DNA of 64,000 bases from Oscillospiraceae bacterium (lineage in GTDB: Bacteria > Bacillota > Clostridia > Oscillospirales > Ruminococcaceae), in NCBI GenBank assembly GCA_017848055.1, contig JAGALZ010000039.1, positions 1 through 64,000 of the forward strand, given 5' to 3'. The number at the start of each line of letters is the position of its first letter. The stretch's first letter is position 1. The notes below the pieces were generated by a model. The model had not been told where the DNA came from, did not search any database, and was given only the letters and a program-made list of their open reading frames with translations. The position numbers and the translations under genes were made by a program. This document shows, piece by piece, positions 27,816 to 36,599 of this stretch.

Positions 27816-29210
27816 TTAGAGAGGCATTACCTTTTTGTCAAGGTCAGCGTGCTTGTCGATACCGAATCTCTCGTTTCTTCTCTGCTCGAAGAACTTTGGA
27901 GCAACCTTCGGGAACATAGCATATGTGAGGACATCCTCTTCCTGCTGGCACCACTCTGAGCATTCCTGCTTCATCTTCTCAAACTCTGGCTGGAGAAGGT
28001 CTGCAGGGCGGCAAGTGATAGCTTCCTCGTCGCCGAGAATCTGCTTCTTGAACTCTTCGCTGATTTCAACAGGAGTCTTGCCGTACTCACCCTTTACCAT
28101 ACCCTTGAATTCCTTGGTAACGGTCTTGTATCTCTCACCCATAATTACGTTGAACACAGCCTGTGTACCAACAATCTGGGAAGTAGGAGTTACGAGCGGT
28201 GGGTAGCCTGAATCCTTACGAACTCTTGGAACCTCCTGGAGAACAGCGTCGAGCTGGTCTTCCTTACCAGCCTGCTTGAGCTGTGAGAGAAGGTTGGAGA
28301 GCATTCCGCCGGGAACCTGGTAAAGGAGTGCGTTTGTATCAGTAGCAAGCATTGATGGGTCGAGAAGACCTGCATCAATATACTTCTTGCGGAGTCCCAT
28401 AAAGTAATTTCTCAGCTCACTGAGTGCAACAAGGTCAATTCCTGTGTCGTACTCTGTGCCCTGGAAGGTAGCAACGATGGACTCAGTTGGTGCATGTGAA
28501 GTACCCAGAGCAAGTGGTGACATAGCGGTATCCACGATATCAACGCCTGCTTCAACTGCCTTTACGATACACATGGAAGCAAGTCCTGATGTAGCGTGAG
28601 TATGGAGCTGGATTGGGATATTAACAGCAGCCTTGAGGTCCTTAACGAGTGCACCTGTTTCATAAGGTGTCAGAAGGGCAGCCATATCCTTGATACAGAT
28701 AGAGTCTGCACCTGCACTTTCGATACGCTTAGCGTAATCTACATAGTAATCGTGTGTGAACACCTCACCTGTTGTGTAGGAAATAGCAACCTGAGCGTGT
28801 CCGTTCTCCTTCTTGGCAGCCTTGATAGCTGTCTCGAGGTTACGAATATCGTTGAGTGCGTCGAAAATTCTGATAATATCGATACCGTTTGCGATAGACT
28901 TCTGAACGAAATACTCAACAAGGTCATCTGCATAGTGGCGGTAGCCGAGCATATTCTGACCTCTGAAAAGCATCTGGAGCTTTGTGTTAGGCATTTCCTT
29001 TCTGATTGTTCTGAGTCTGTCCCATGGGTCTTCGTTCAAGAATCTGATGCAGGAGTCAAATGTAGCTCCTCCCCATACCTCAGCGGAATGGAAGCCAATC
29101 TTATCCATCTGAGAGAGGATAGGAAGCATATCGCCGATAGGCATTCTTGTTGCAATAAGGGACTGATGTGCGTCACGAAGGACGGTTTCGGTTATTTTAA
29201 GCTTAGCCAT
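27816..29210 (-). CDS. Carboxyltransferase subunit, oxaloacetate decarboxylase alpha / transcarboxylase 5S type
   Basis: A 464-residue HMGL-like TIM-barrel enzyme that moves a carboxyl group between biotin and pyruvate/oxaloacetate. Motifs: LRDAHQSLIATRMP with the metal-binding Asp, GGATFDSCIRFLNEDPWDRLR, LFRGQNMLGYRHYADD, SICIKDMAALL with the lysine that is carboxylated, and HTHATSG for zinc ligands. It lacks a fused biotin domain; that is the separate gene just upstream. It ends a three-gene operon and acts in anaerobic C3/C4 acid metabolism. Confidence 0.92.
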   Translation of the reverse strand: MAKLKITETVLRDAHQSLIATRMPIGDMLPILSQMDKIGFHSAEVWGGATFDSCIRFLNEDPWDRLRTIRKEMPNTKLQMLFRGQNMLGYRHYADDLVEYFVQKSIANGIDIIRIFDALNDIRNLETAIKAAKKENGHAQVAISYTTGEVFTHDYYVDYAKRIESAGADSICIKDMAALLTPYETGALVKDLKAAVNIPIQLHTHATSGLASMCIVKAVEAGVDIVDTAMSPLALGTSHAPTESIVATFQGTEYDTGIDLVALSELRNYFMGLRKKYIDAGLLDPSMLATDTNALLYQVPGGMLSNLLSQLKQAGKEDQLDAVLQEVPRVRKDSGYPPLVTPTSQIVGTQAVFNVIMGERYKTVTKEFKGMVKGEYGKTPVEISEEFKKQILGDEEAITCRPADLLQPEFEKMKQECSEWCQQEEDVLTYAMFPKVAPKFFEQRRNERFGIDKHADLDKKVMPL

Positions 29211-29246
29211 CTTTTTTGTCCTTTCAAATGAAATCTAGAATTACGA

Positions 29247-29615
29247 TTAGCCAACAACTACGAGAACTGCGCCTGTTTCAACAGATGAGCCCTTTGTTGT
29301 GTTGATGCTGAGAACCTTACCATCGCAGGTAGAGTTAACGTCGTTTTCCATCTTCATAGCCTCGAGAACAACGAGAGCCTGACCATTCTTAACTGTGTCA
29401 CCAACTGCAACCTTGATATCGAGGATTGTACCAGGCATTGGAGCTGTAATCTTTGTGCCCTCTGCTACAGGAGCCGGCGCTGCTGCAGGTGCAGGAGCTG
29501 CAGGTGCTGCTACAGGAGCTGCAACCGGTGCTGCTGTCATTGGAGCGTCTGCGCCGATTTCTTCTACTGCTACGTCGTATGCCTTGCCGTTTACTGTGAT
29601 ATTATATCTTTTCAT
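29247..29615 (-). CDS. Biotin carboxyl carrier protein (1.3S / GcdC-like)
   Basis: A 122-residue protein with an N-terminal domain (MKRYNITVNGKAYDV), an Ala/Pro-rich flexible linker at about residues 30-55, and a biotinyl domain with the EAMKM biotinylation site. Length and layout match the 1.3S subunit of propionibacterial transcarboxylase and carriers of Na+-pumping decarboxylases. Start at 29615, 8 bases after GGAGG; the frame has an upstream ATG at 29630. It lies between the two carboxyltransferase genes. Confidence 0.93.
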   Translation of the reverse strand: MKRYNITVNGKAYDVAVEEIGADAPMTAAPVAAPVAAPAAPAPAAAPAPVAEGTKITAPMPGTILDIKVAVGDTVKNGQALVVLEAMKMENDVNSTCDGKVLSINTTKGSSVETGAVLVVVG

Positions 29616-29639
29616 CTTGAATTCCTCCAATAGATTAAA

Positions 29640-30974
29640 TTACATAGGAATGTTGCTGTGCTTCTTAGGAAGTCTGGAAATACGCTTACCTGCCATAATA
29701 TCGAGTGCTCCGATAAGTGTAGTTCTCAAATCTGCAGGCTCTACAACTGCCTCGATGCTGCCGTACTCAGCTGCATTCTTGGCACTTGCCTTACCGATAC
29801 TGTACTCTGTAGCGAGGGCAAGTCTTGTAGCCTCAGTATTTTCAGCACCCTTGAGTGCGTCATGATTGAGCACTTCAACAGCTGTAAGGGGAGCAACAGG
29901 AGAAATAACTGCCTTTGGAAGAGCGAATGTCATATCAGCGTTTGCATTCTTACCTGCAAGTGCGATATAAGCTGCACCGTAAGCCTTACCTGTTACTACA
30001 GAAAGCTTGATTGTTGTTGCCTCTGCGTAAGCGTGAGCAAGCTTAGCCATATTCTTTACTGCGCCGCTGATTTCGGTATCATCCGATGTATCAAAGCCCT
30101 CTGTATTTACGAGAGTGATTACAGGAATAGCGAAAGCGTCACAGGTTCTTACAAATCTTGCAAGCTTAGAGCAATCATCAGCTGTAAGCTTTGCATCCTT
30201 AGTGTCAGTACCGCAGATGCCGACTGTAGAACCGCCGATTGTACCGAGTGCTGTGTAAGCAGCGTCACCGTACTGAGCGTAGAGCTCTGTAAGGCTGCCT
30301 GCATCGCAGATAGCAGCTGCCTGTTCAGGAACGTTAGCACCGAAGCTTTCAGCAGACTGCTCATATTCGTACATTGGTACAGGTGAGAGATTGTTCTGCG
30401 GAAGCTTTGTGAGGATATCCTTAGCAAGCTTAACTGCGTCCTCGTCATTGTCAGCGATTGCAGAAACGATACCGTTCTTAGCGGCATTTGCTGCAAGGTT
30501 TGAAACCTTTGAGTTAGGTGTTACGAAAATTTCAGCGTCATTTGAAGCTACAACGAAATCAGCACAAGCTGCCATCATTGCGCTGCATCCTGCGCATACA
30601 CCTGCAACTACGGAAATCTGCGGAACTACACCTGAGAGGTTTGAAGCCCACATAAGAAGCTCTCCGTAAGCATCCATTGCGCCGAAGCCGTCATTGACAT
30701 CTGCACCGCAGGAATCATAGATTCCAACAACAGGCACGCCTGTTCTTGAAGCAAGGTCATAAACTCTTGCGATCTTTGCAGCGTGAGTTTTGTTAAGAGC
30801 ACCGCTGTTTACGCTAACGTCCTGAGAAAAAGCATAAACAGGATTACCTTCGACATATCCGTATGCAGTAATAACTCCGCTGAGGTCGTCGCCTGCCTTA
30901 GTCATTGCGCCGAGCTCTGTGAACTCCCCGTTATCAAACAAATATGCCAGTCTTTGTCTTGCTGTATCAGACAT
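29640..30974 (-). CDS. Acyl-CoA carboxyltransferase subunit, MmdA / 12S type (short, divergent)
   Basis: A 444-residue protein of the crotonase-fold carboxyltransferase family, with VVGIYDSCGADVNDG and VPQISVVAGVCAGCSAMMAACADF in the N-domain, and NTEGFDTSDDTE and KAYGAAYIALAGKNANAD in the C-domain. It should transfer carboxyl between biotin and an acyl-CoA such as methylmalonyl-CoA. It is roughly 70-80 residues shorter than usual MmdA/12S subunits and some glycine-rich motif residues differ, so substrate and activity are uncertain. First gene of the operon. Confidence 0.85.
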   Translation of the reverse strand: MSDTARQRLAYLFDNGEFTELGAMTKAGDDLSGVITAYGYVEGNPVYAFSQDVSVNSGALNKTHAAKIARVYDLASRTGVPVVGIYDSCGADVNDGFGAMDAYGELLMWASNLSGVVPQISVVAGVCAGCSAMMAACADFVVASNDAEIFVTPNSKVSNLAANAAKNGIVSAIADNDEDAVKLAKDILTKLPQNNLSPVPMYEYEQSAESFGANVPEQAAAICDAGSLTELYAQYGDAAYTALGTIGGSTVGICGTDTKDAKLTADDCSKLARFVRTCDAFAIPVITLVNTEGFDTSDDTEISGAVKNMAKLAHAYAEATTIKLSVVTGKAYGAAYIALAGKNANADMTFALPKAVISPVAPLTAVEVLNHDALKGAENTEATRLALATEYSIGKASAKNAAEYGSIEAVVEPADLRTTLIGALDIMAGKRISRLPKKHSNIPM

Positions 30975-31055
30975 ATAGTATCCTCCATTCGAACTAATTT
31001 AGACAAGAAAACGGTGTGTAAATCGTTTTCGTCAAGTCACAACTATACAAATATC

Positions 31056-31084
31056 ATTATACTATTTTTTGTAATACTTCGCAA
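31056..31084 (-). promoter_or_regulatory. Promoter of the biotin carboxyltransferase operon
   Basis: Minus strand: -35 TTGCGA (31079-31084), a 17-base spacer, and consensus -10 TATAAT (31056-31061). The leader holds an imperfect hairpin (GAAAACG/CGTTTTC) before the start. Confidence 0.7.
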
Positions 31085-31169
31085 GTATAAATTTTCAATT
31101 GACGCGACTTTTTACGTTTCGCACAATTTTCGTTACCATTTTAGGGCATACACCACAAATCACACAAAA

Positions 31170-31199
31170 CAAAAAGGAAGGGTTATTTTATCCCCTTCC
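31170..31199 (-). terminator. Intrinsic terminator of the pseudouridine synthase operon
   Basis: Minus strand: GGAAGGG (31193-31199) pairs with CCCTTCC (31176-31182), followed by TTTTTG. It follows the stop of the 126-residue gene. Confidence 0.85.
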
Positions 31200-31218
31200 C
31201 TTTGCTTTTTCTGACTGT

Positions 31219-31599
31219 TTACGAGCCGCATTTACAATGCTTGCAGCCATCGAGAACATCACTTATTTTATCGAGTCTGAGGCTGTCATCCTTGACAAAT
31301 CCAAGCTTTGTGCACTCGTTTTTAATTGATTCCGAGAATCTTGCCTTATCGATTCCTCTCATATAAACAAGGAACAGAATGCTTCTGATAATACCGTCGA
31401 GCAGAAGAATATCGTCATTCCATTCACAGTAGTCTATCACGACTTCGCCGTTTTCAAAATCCATGTGGTATATTCCTATGCCGATAACAGCGTCATTATC
31501 CGTTGCTTCCACAACACTCGGAAAGCTGTCTTCGAGTCCTAAACCGGCAATCTTCTCACTATAAAGTTCAATATTTCTTGTCTGTAAAATCTGAAGCAT
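31219..31599 (-). CDS. Hypothetical protein with C-terminal Cys cluster, weakly GNAT-like
   Basis: A 126-residue protein. A strand-strand-helix stretch (VIGIGIYHMDFENGEVVIDY) recalls an acetyltransferase core, but no acetyl-CoA-binding R/Q-x-x-G-x-G/A motif is visible, so a GNAT call is not supported. The last residues read CKHCKCGS, a possible metal site. AGGAG precedes the ATG, and the gene starts 6 bases after the pseudouridine synthase gene. Confidence 0.7.
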   Translation of the reverse strand: MLQILQTRNIELYSEKIAGLGLEDSFPSVVEATDNDAVIGIGIYHMDFENGEVVIDYCEWNDDILLLDGIIRSILFLVYMRGIDKARFSESIKNECTKLGFVKDDSLRLDKISDVLDGCKHCKCGS

Positions 31600-31605
31600 A
31601 CGGGC

Positions 31606-32370
31606 TTATCTCCTTTTCTTCTTAACGGTTGGCTGAGGTGCACCCTTAGCAAGAGCCGCTCTGAGTGCTCTGAGCTCCTCCGAAGAAAGCTCTCTGTACT
31701 CTCCCGGCTGGAGCATACCAAGCTTTACAGGGCCGATTGCTGTTCTCTTAAGTCTTGCAACTTCAAGATTTACAGCCTCACACATTTTTCTAATCTGGCG
31801 GTTTCTTCCCTCTTTTATAACCATAAGCATAACAGCTCTTTCAGGCTCGTTTGTAAGCACGGTAATTGTGCACGGAAGAGTCATTCTTCCGTCGATTTCA
31901 ACACCCTCAGAAAGCTTTGCCACAACCTCATCGGTAAGCATTGAACGTACTGTTACTCGGTATGTCTTGCTGACGTGGTGCGATGGGTGCATAATCTCGT
32001 TTGCAAACTTTCCGTCGTTTGTCAAAAGCAAGAGGCCTTCTGACTGCTTATCGAGTCTTCCGACAGGATAAACTCTTATTCCGATATCCTCTACAAGGTC
32101 AGTTACACATTTTCTGTCCTGCTCGTCCTTAACTGTAGTTATGTAGCCTCTGGGCTTATGAAGCATAAGGTACACAAGCTCTTTTTTCTTCTCAATATAG
32201 AGATTTTCGCCATCGATGCTGATGAGGTCTTTCTTCGGGTCTGCTTTATCGCCGAGGCTACAAGGTCTGCCATTAACCTTGACCTTTTTCTGCGAAATAA
32301 GCTCCTCCGCCTTTCTTCTGGAGCAATAGCCTGCATCCGCAATAATTTTCTGAATTCTGATTTTTTCCAT
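31606..32370 (-). CDS. RsuA/RluB-family pseudouridine synthase
   Basis: A 254-residue enzyme with an N-terminal S4 RNA-binding domain (IRIQKIIADAGYCSRRKAEELI) and a catalytic domain with VGRLDKQSEGLLLLTNDG, where Asp is catalytic. RNRQIRKMCEAV is the C-terminal motif. It probably modifies 23S or 16S rRNA. The ATG at 32370 fits the family N-terminus; the frame opens further upstream to 32418 but those residues are not family-like. Confidence 0.92.
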   Translation of the reverse strand: MEKIRIQKIIADAGYCSRRKAEELISQKKVKVNGRPCSLGDKADPKKDLISIDGENLYIEKKKELVYLMLHKPRGYITTVKDEQDRKCVTDLVEDIGIRVYPVGRLDKQSEGLLLLTNDGKFANEIMHPSHHVSKTYRVTVRSMLTDEVVAKLSEGVEIDGRMTLPCTITVLTNEPERAVMLMVIKEGRNRQIRKMCEAVNLEVARLKRTAIGPVKLGMLQPGEYRELSSEELRALRAALAKGAPQPTVKKKRR

Positions 32371-32450
32371 AAAACATCCGTCCTTTCCCGCAATCCCTGC
32401 GGTGTTTATAAAAGGCATGACCCGCCGTTTAAGACGGGTGCCTTATTTAC

Positions 32451-33590
32451 TTACTCAAAAACAAATTTATCCTTGATTTTGTCAAAGATACTCTTTTTTT
32501 CGGGTTCTTGTGCTTTGACAAATTCTCTGGCCGTTATATCAGCGGTTGAAATAAGCTCATCTCCGCAATAGAAGCATATCTGACCGACTTTTTCTCCTTG
32601 TGAAACAGGAGCATAGACAAACTTGGGCAGCATAACATCGCAAGTAATTTTGTCCACCTGAGTCAAATATACAGTTGCTCTGGGCTTATCGTTCACCGAA
32701 CACATAATCCCCGACTTTTCTCCTCCAACCACATCCAGGCAGAAGCCGTAATAATCACACGGCAACTCGATATTACAAAGCTGAGAGAATGCGTAGTTAT
32801 ACATTCGCTTGTGGTCCTGCCAGTCATTAGGAGCACTAAGTGTCACACAAATAAGCTTGACTCCGTCACGCTCGCAGAAAGACACCAGGCATCTTCCAGC
32901 CTTATCGGTAAAGCCGGTTTTAACGCCCTTTACCCCCTCACAGTTGCCGAGCAGTTTATTCGAATTATATAGCCAGCGTTTATACGGTGGGTTTCCGTAT
33001 TCGAGGCAGACTGCCTGCTCGGAGCATATCTTTGCAAAATCCTCGTTTTGCAGGGCGTGCCTTGTAAGCATTGCCATATCATAAGCTGTTGAATAATGCT
33101 CATCTGTGTCGTCGTCAAGACCTGAGGGCGTAACGAAATGTGTATTTTCAAGCCCTATCTCCCCGGCCCTCTTATTCATAAGCGATACAAAGCTCTCGAC
33201 ACTTCCTGCAACCTTGACTGCGGCGGCATTTGCGGCATCATTTCCGCTTGGGAGCATCATACCGTAGCAAAGGTCACGCTTTGTTACGATATCGCCCTCA
33301 CAAAGCCCCATTGAAGAGCCTTCAACTTTTATTGCCTCACTGTCAACGGTAAACTTCTTATCAAGTTCACCGCTTTCGAGAGTCAGGAGCGTGGACATTA
33401 TTTTTGTCGTACTTGCCATTTGTCTTTTGGAATATGCATTCTTCTCGAGAATCACCTTTCCCGACTCAAGCTCAATAACGACAGCTGACCCTGCCGAGAT
33501 ATCATTCATAGAAAAAGCCGCTGCCTTATTTACGGGTAAGAATCCGATAATAAGGCAGAAGCAGACAGCGACATTCAAAATTTTCATCAT
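32451..33590 (-). CDS. D-alanyl-D-alanine carboxypeptidase (DacF/PBP5-like)
   Basis: A 379-residue secreted peptidoglycan enzyme. A signal peptide covers about residues 1-25 (ending NKAAA). The penicillin-binding motifs are complete: STTK for SxxK near residue 62, SGN, and KTG in VKTGFTDKAG. It removes the terminal D-Ala of pentapeptides. The C-terminus carries a PBP5-C-like beta domain, but no clear amphipathic anchor. In spore formers this group includes DacF; the closest paralogue is not decidable here. Confidence 0.93.
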   Translation of the reverse strand: MMKILNVAVCFCLIIGFLPVNKAAAFSMNDISAGSAVVIELESGKVILEKNAYSKRQMASTTKIMSTLLTLESGELDKKFTVDSEAIKVEGSSMGLCEGDIVTKRDLCYGMMLPSGNDAANAAAVKVAGSVESFVSLMNKRAGEIGLENTHFVTPSGLDDDTDEHYSTAYDMAMLTRHALQNEDFAKICSEQAVCLEYGNPPYKRWLYNSNKLLGNCEGVKGVKTGFTDKAGRCLVSFCERDGVKLICVTLSAPNDWQDHKRMYNYAFSQLCNIELPCDYYGFCLDVVGGEKSGIMCSVNDKPRATVYLTQVDKITCDVMLPKFVYAPVSQGEKVGQICFYCGDELISTADITAREFVKAQEPEKKSIFDKIKDKFVFE

Positions 33591-33672
33591 AGGAATACCT
33601 CACAAACTACGTATGCCATAATTTCTTACAACAATAATTTGTGCGTTTTCCTATCAAAAAATCCGTGAATAA

Positions 33673-34056
33673 TTATTCAGCTTTTTCTTCCTTTTTCTTC
33701 TGCAGATAAGCAGTAACCTTATCGATAATTTCAGGAAGCATATTGATTGCAGCGTTCTCCTTAGGAGCATTCATAGAAAGCTGGAGAAGCTTTACTTCGT
33801 TCTCTGTTACAGCGATAAAAGCAATTGGTGAGATTGTGATACCTGCACCCGAGCCGCCGCCGAAGCAATCCTTTGAGGATGATGTAGGAAGGTCGGAACC
33901 GCCCGAAGCAAAACCACAGGACACCTTTGATACAGGGATAATTGTAGTTGTTTCGTTGACAGTGATAGGATTACCTACGATTGTCTGACAGTCTACCATT
34001 TCGTGGATTTTTTCCATTGCAGTTTTTACGAGATTTTCAAGATTATTAGCGCTCAT
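33673..34056 (-). CDS. gerW: GerW-family sporulation protein YtfJ
   Basis: A 127-residue protein with the family core: GNPITVNETTTIIPVSKVS, then a Gly/Ser-rich loop (GGGSGAGITISPIAF), then a charged C-terminal helix. GerW/YtfJ is needed for L-alanine germination in Bacillus and is a marker of spore-forming lineages. Its pairing with the DUF2953 gene, 5 bases upstream, is conserved in Firmicutes. Confidence 0.93.
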   Translation of the reverse strand: MSANNLENLVKTAMEKIHEMVDCQTIVGNPITVNETTTIIPVSKVSCGFASGGSDLPTSSSKDCFGGGSGAGITISPIAFIAVTENEVKLLQLSMNAPKENAAINMLPEIIDKVTAYLQKKKEEKAE

Positions 34057-34061
34057 TTTAA

Positions 34062-35018
34062 TTACAACTCCGTTTCTTTGATTTTTTGCTTTTCAAGCTT
34101 TTTATTTTGCTTTTCGAGCTTTTTATTTTCCTTTTCCTCACGTCTTCTCTTTCTCCATGCTCTGAACTTTTCACGGATGAAAATACGCAGGAAATTGATT
34201 CCTATGCAGAACACAATCGCAATAAGTGCGCTTGGTCTTACCATTACGACGGTTGATACGTCGTACTCGAACACCTTCTCGTCAAATCTGCAGTTGACTT
34301 TAGTGTTCTTGAGCACTCTTACAGTAAATATACGACTTAAAAGTGCTATCACATTATAGAGTGCGGCATTGAGCTTTCCGTACATCATAGCCGCCTCGTA
34401 TGCATCCTCCTTACCGGAGGTAAGCTCGATATCAAGCTTTGTAATTCTTATCGTTTTAAGAAGCTTCTTGAAATACTTCCAAGCCATCGGAATGTAAGGC
34501 TTTACCATTGCAAAATAACGCTTAACCTTTGCAATAGCGCCTTCCTTCTTTTCCTCGGTTTCTTCAGCGGCAGTATCCTCAGCGGATTGCTCGGAAGATT
34601 CCTCGGCAGGCTTTTCGTCCTTCTTTTTCTTCTTTTCCTTTTTCTTGTCCTCAGGCTCAGTCACCGGTTTTTCCGGTGTCGGCTCTTCTTCCTTCTCCTG
34701 AGGCGGACTCTCGTTTACGGCTTCTGTCGGCTTCGTGAGGGCTTGTTCCTCGGCATCGAGCTTTTCGGCATCGGCTATGAGTTTTTCAATATCCTCGTCT
34801 GTAAACTCGGATTTATACTCATCTTCCTGAGGCGGGTCGTCCTTTTTCTTCTTTTCCTTTTTCTTTCGTGGGAAAATTGTAAAGAACAGCCATTTGATTT
34901 CGAAAACAGGTTTTTCACCCGTTTTCGCTTCGAGCCTTACCTTTACCGAAAAATGAAGAAGGATAACGATAAACGCAATTATTCCAAGAATAATATAAAG
35001 TGCTATTATAGTTATCAT
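34062..35018 (-). CDS. DUF2953-domain membrane protein
   Basis: A 318-residue protein with an N-terminal membrane helix (residues 3-22), a long Lys/Glu/Pro-rich linker at about 50-165, a DUF2953 region (ITKLDIELTSGKEDAYEAA...YGKLNAALYN), a hydrophobic stretch near 265-280 and a basic tail. The DUF2953 and GerW genes are usually neighbours; function unknown. Start is uncertain: AAGGAG abuts the ATG with no spacer. Confidence 0.85.
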   Translation of the reverse strand: MITIIALYIILGIIAFIVILLHFSVKVRLEAKTGEKPVFEIKWLFFTIFPRKKKEKKKKDDPPQEDEYKSEFTDEDIEKLIADAEKLDAEEQALTKPTEAVNESPPQEKEEEPTPEKPVTEPEDKKKEKKKKKDEKPAEESSEQSAEDTAAEETEEKKEGAIAKVKRYFAMVKPYIPMAWKYFKKLLKTIRITKLDIELTSGKEDAYEAAMMYGKLNAALYNVIALLSRIFTVRVLKNTKVNCRFDEKVFEYDVSTVVMVRPSALIAIVFCIGINFLRIFIREKFRAWRKRRREEKENKKLEKQNKKLEKQKIKETEL

Positions 35019-35046
35019 CTCCTTTTCAAGCTGGTATTATGTAGTT

Positions 35047-35613
35047 TTACTCTGACTGTGCTGTATTTTCCTCGATGATTTCATCAAGGTTAATCTGCTC
35101 ACTCTTTCTCGGTATCTCAGGAAGGTCGGACAATGACGAGAGAGAAAAGCATCTCAGAAAATTATGTGTTGTTTTATAAGCTATCGGTCTGCCAGGCAAA
35201 TCGAGTCTTCCCGCTTCCGCAAGAAGTCCTTTTTCAACCAGCGAATTGACTGTTGACGAGCTGTCAACCCCTCTGACATTTTCTACAAAGCTTTTCGTCA
35301 CCGGCTGGTTATAGGCAACAATCGTGAGCACTTCCATTGCGGCAGGAGAAAGCGCAGTGTTTCGTTTTTGCTCCATAGCCTTTTTGATATACTCACTGTA
35401 AGAAAGTCTGACTGACAGCTGATAACAATTGTCAAGTCTGAGCACTGTAAGCGCACTGTCAGACTGTGCAAGTTTGTCCTCGAGAAGTGTCATAACATCA
35501 CCGACACCCTCTTCTTCTATTTCCAGCACCTCAGAGAGCTTCTGTGCATCAATCGGTTCACCGCTTGCAAAAAGCACCGCCTCGGCAACTGCAACGAGTT
35601 CATTTATCTGCAT
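35047..35613 (-). CDS. scpB: SMC-Scp complex subunit ScpB
   Basis: A 188-residue winged-helix kleisin partner for chromosome condensation. AVLFASGEPIDAQKLSEVL is the typical N-terminus, VLTIVAYNQPVTKSFVENVRG the second winged helix, and GRPIAYKTTHNFLRCF the C-terminal motif. It overlaps the end of scpA by 10 bases, as often seen. Confidence 0.95.
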   Translation of the reverse strand: MQINELVAVAEAVLFASGEPIDAQKLSEVLEIEEEGVGDVMTLLEDKLAQSDSALTVLRLDNCYQLSVRLSYSEYIKKAMEQKRNTALSPAAMEVLTIVAYNQPVTKSFVENVRGVDSSSTVNSLVEKGLLAEAGRLDLPGRPIAYKTTHNFLRCFSLSSLSDLPEIPRKSEQINLDEIIEENTAQSE

Positions 35614-36596
35614 ATATTACTGCCTTTCTTGACATATCCCCAGAGATTTGCTTTTCTAAGTGCTCCGGTTGCGATATGATAGTGGCGCATTGCGCCCGGA
35701 TTATTCCAAAGGTTCACTTTGAGTGAAGCTGTTACTTTATGAGGATTCTGCGAGTTATTATCATCATTGCTGATTAACTCTTCCTGCACCTGGTTGTCAT
35801 CTATGCAGTTTACTGCCGCATCGGCATCCTCGTCCTGAATCTCAGATGAATCTTCGCTATGGCTCTCATGTGTTCTTTGGGCACGTTCTCTTACTCGATT
35901 TCCGACAAAATGAAGCTCGGAATTATCGTCACTTATTTTTATTCTTCCCGATTTTGTAAGCTCTAAGACAGCCAGGAAGGTAGCGACTCTTTCACTTTTA
36001 TCCGTTACTCCGTCATAAAGCTTGTCCATAGGACAGGTGCCGACGGTATAGAGGTTTTTAAGTATAAAAATAATTTTCGAGGTAACCGACACAATTCTGT
36101 GTGACACAATCGGCTCAAAAACCGACGGCTTGAGTGGTGCGGCACGCTTTGCTTTGCTTGAAATAGCAAGATACGCATTCAGCAGGACATCAGGAGTATG
36201 GATAACATTATAGGTCTTATCCACCTCGATTTCCATAGGCTCTCTTACAAAGCTGTCGCTGCCGACATAATTTCTGCCGAGTCTTTGTGCACAAGCCTTA
36301 CAGAGCGAGTACTCGATAAGCTTTCCCTCAAGCTCTTTTTTGAGTTCTTCCGCTTCCTCAGGCTTTGGCAGAAGGCTGACAGTTTTAATATAGATAAGCT
36401 TTGCAGCCATTTCGAGAAATTCGCCTGCAGTTTCAAAATCAGTTTCCGACAAATCCTCGATATAGAGCAGATACTGCTCTAACAGAACTGCGATTTCGAT
36501 ATCGTTGATATTGAGCTTATGCTTTGAAATAAGGAACAAAAGCAAATCCATTGGCCCTTCAAAGCAATCAAGCTTAAAGGTAAGATTATTTTCCAT
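35604..36596 (-). CDS. scpA: SMC-Scp complex kleisin ScpA with C-terminal extension
   Basis: A 330-residue protein; typical ScpA is about 240-260. The N-terminus KLDCFEGPMDLLLFLI and ETAGEFLEMAAKLIYIKTVSLLP are classic, and the C-terminal winged helix (VATFLAVLELTKSGRIKI) ends near residue 235. About 85 extra residues follow: an Asp/Glu/Ser/Asn-rich linker and then a tract with Lys/Arg and two Trp (KVNLWNN, RKANLWGYVKKG). It overlaps scpB by 10 bases. Together with SMC it organises the chromosome. Confidence 0.93.
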   Translation of the reverse strand: MENNLTFKLDCFEGPMDLLLFLISKHKLNINDIEIAVLLEQYLLYIEDLSETDFETAGEFLEMAAKLIYIKTVSLLPKPEEAEELKKELEGKLIEYSLCKACAQRLGRNYVGSDSFVREPMEIEVDKTYNVIHTPDVLLNAYLAISSKAKRAAPLKPSVFEPIVSHRIVSVTSKIIFILKNLYTVGTCPMDKLYDGVTDKSERVATFLAVLELTKSGRIKISDDNSELHFVGNRVRERAQRTHESHSEDSSEIQDEDADAAVNCIDDNQVQEELISNDDNNSQNPHKVTASLKVNLWNNPGAMRHYHIATGALRKANLWGYVKKGSNICR

Positions 36597-36599
36597 TTG

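Noticed and set aside
29395-29865. Ala/Gly-rich plus-strand frame
   Set aside because: Mirror of the Ala/Pro linker of the biotin carrier and the end of the carboxyltransferase gene.
32419-32450. Terminator after the DD-carboxypeptidase gene
   Set aside because: ACCCG/CGGGT arms pair, but no U-tract follows on the minus strand, so termination is not supported.
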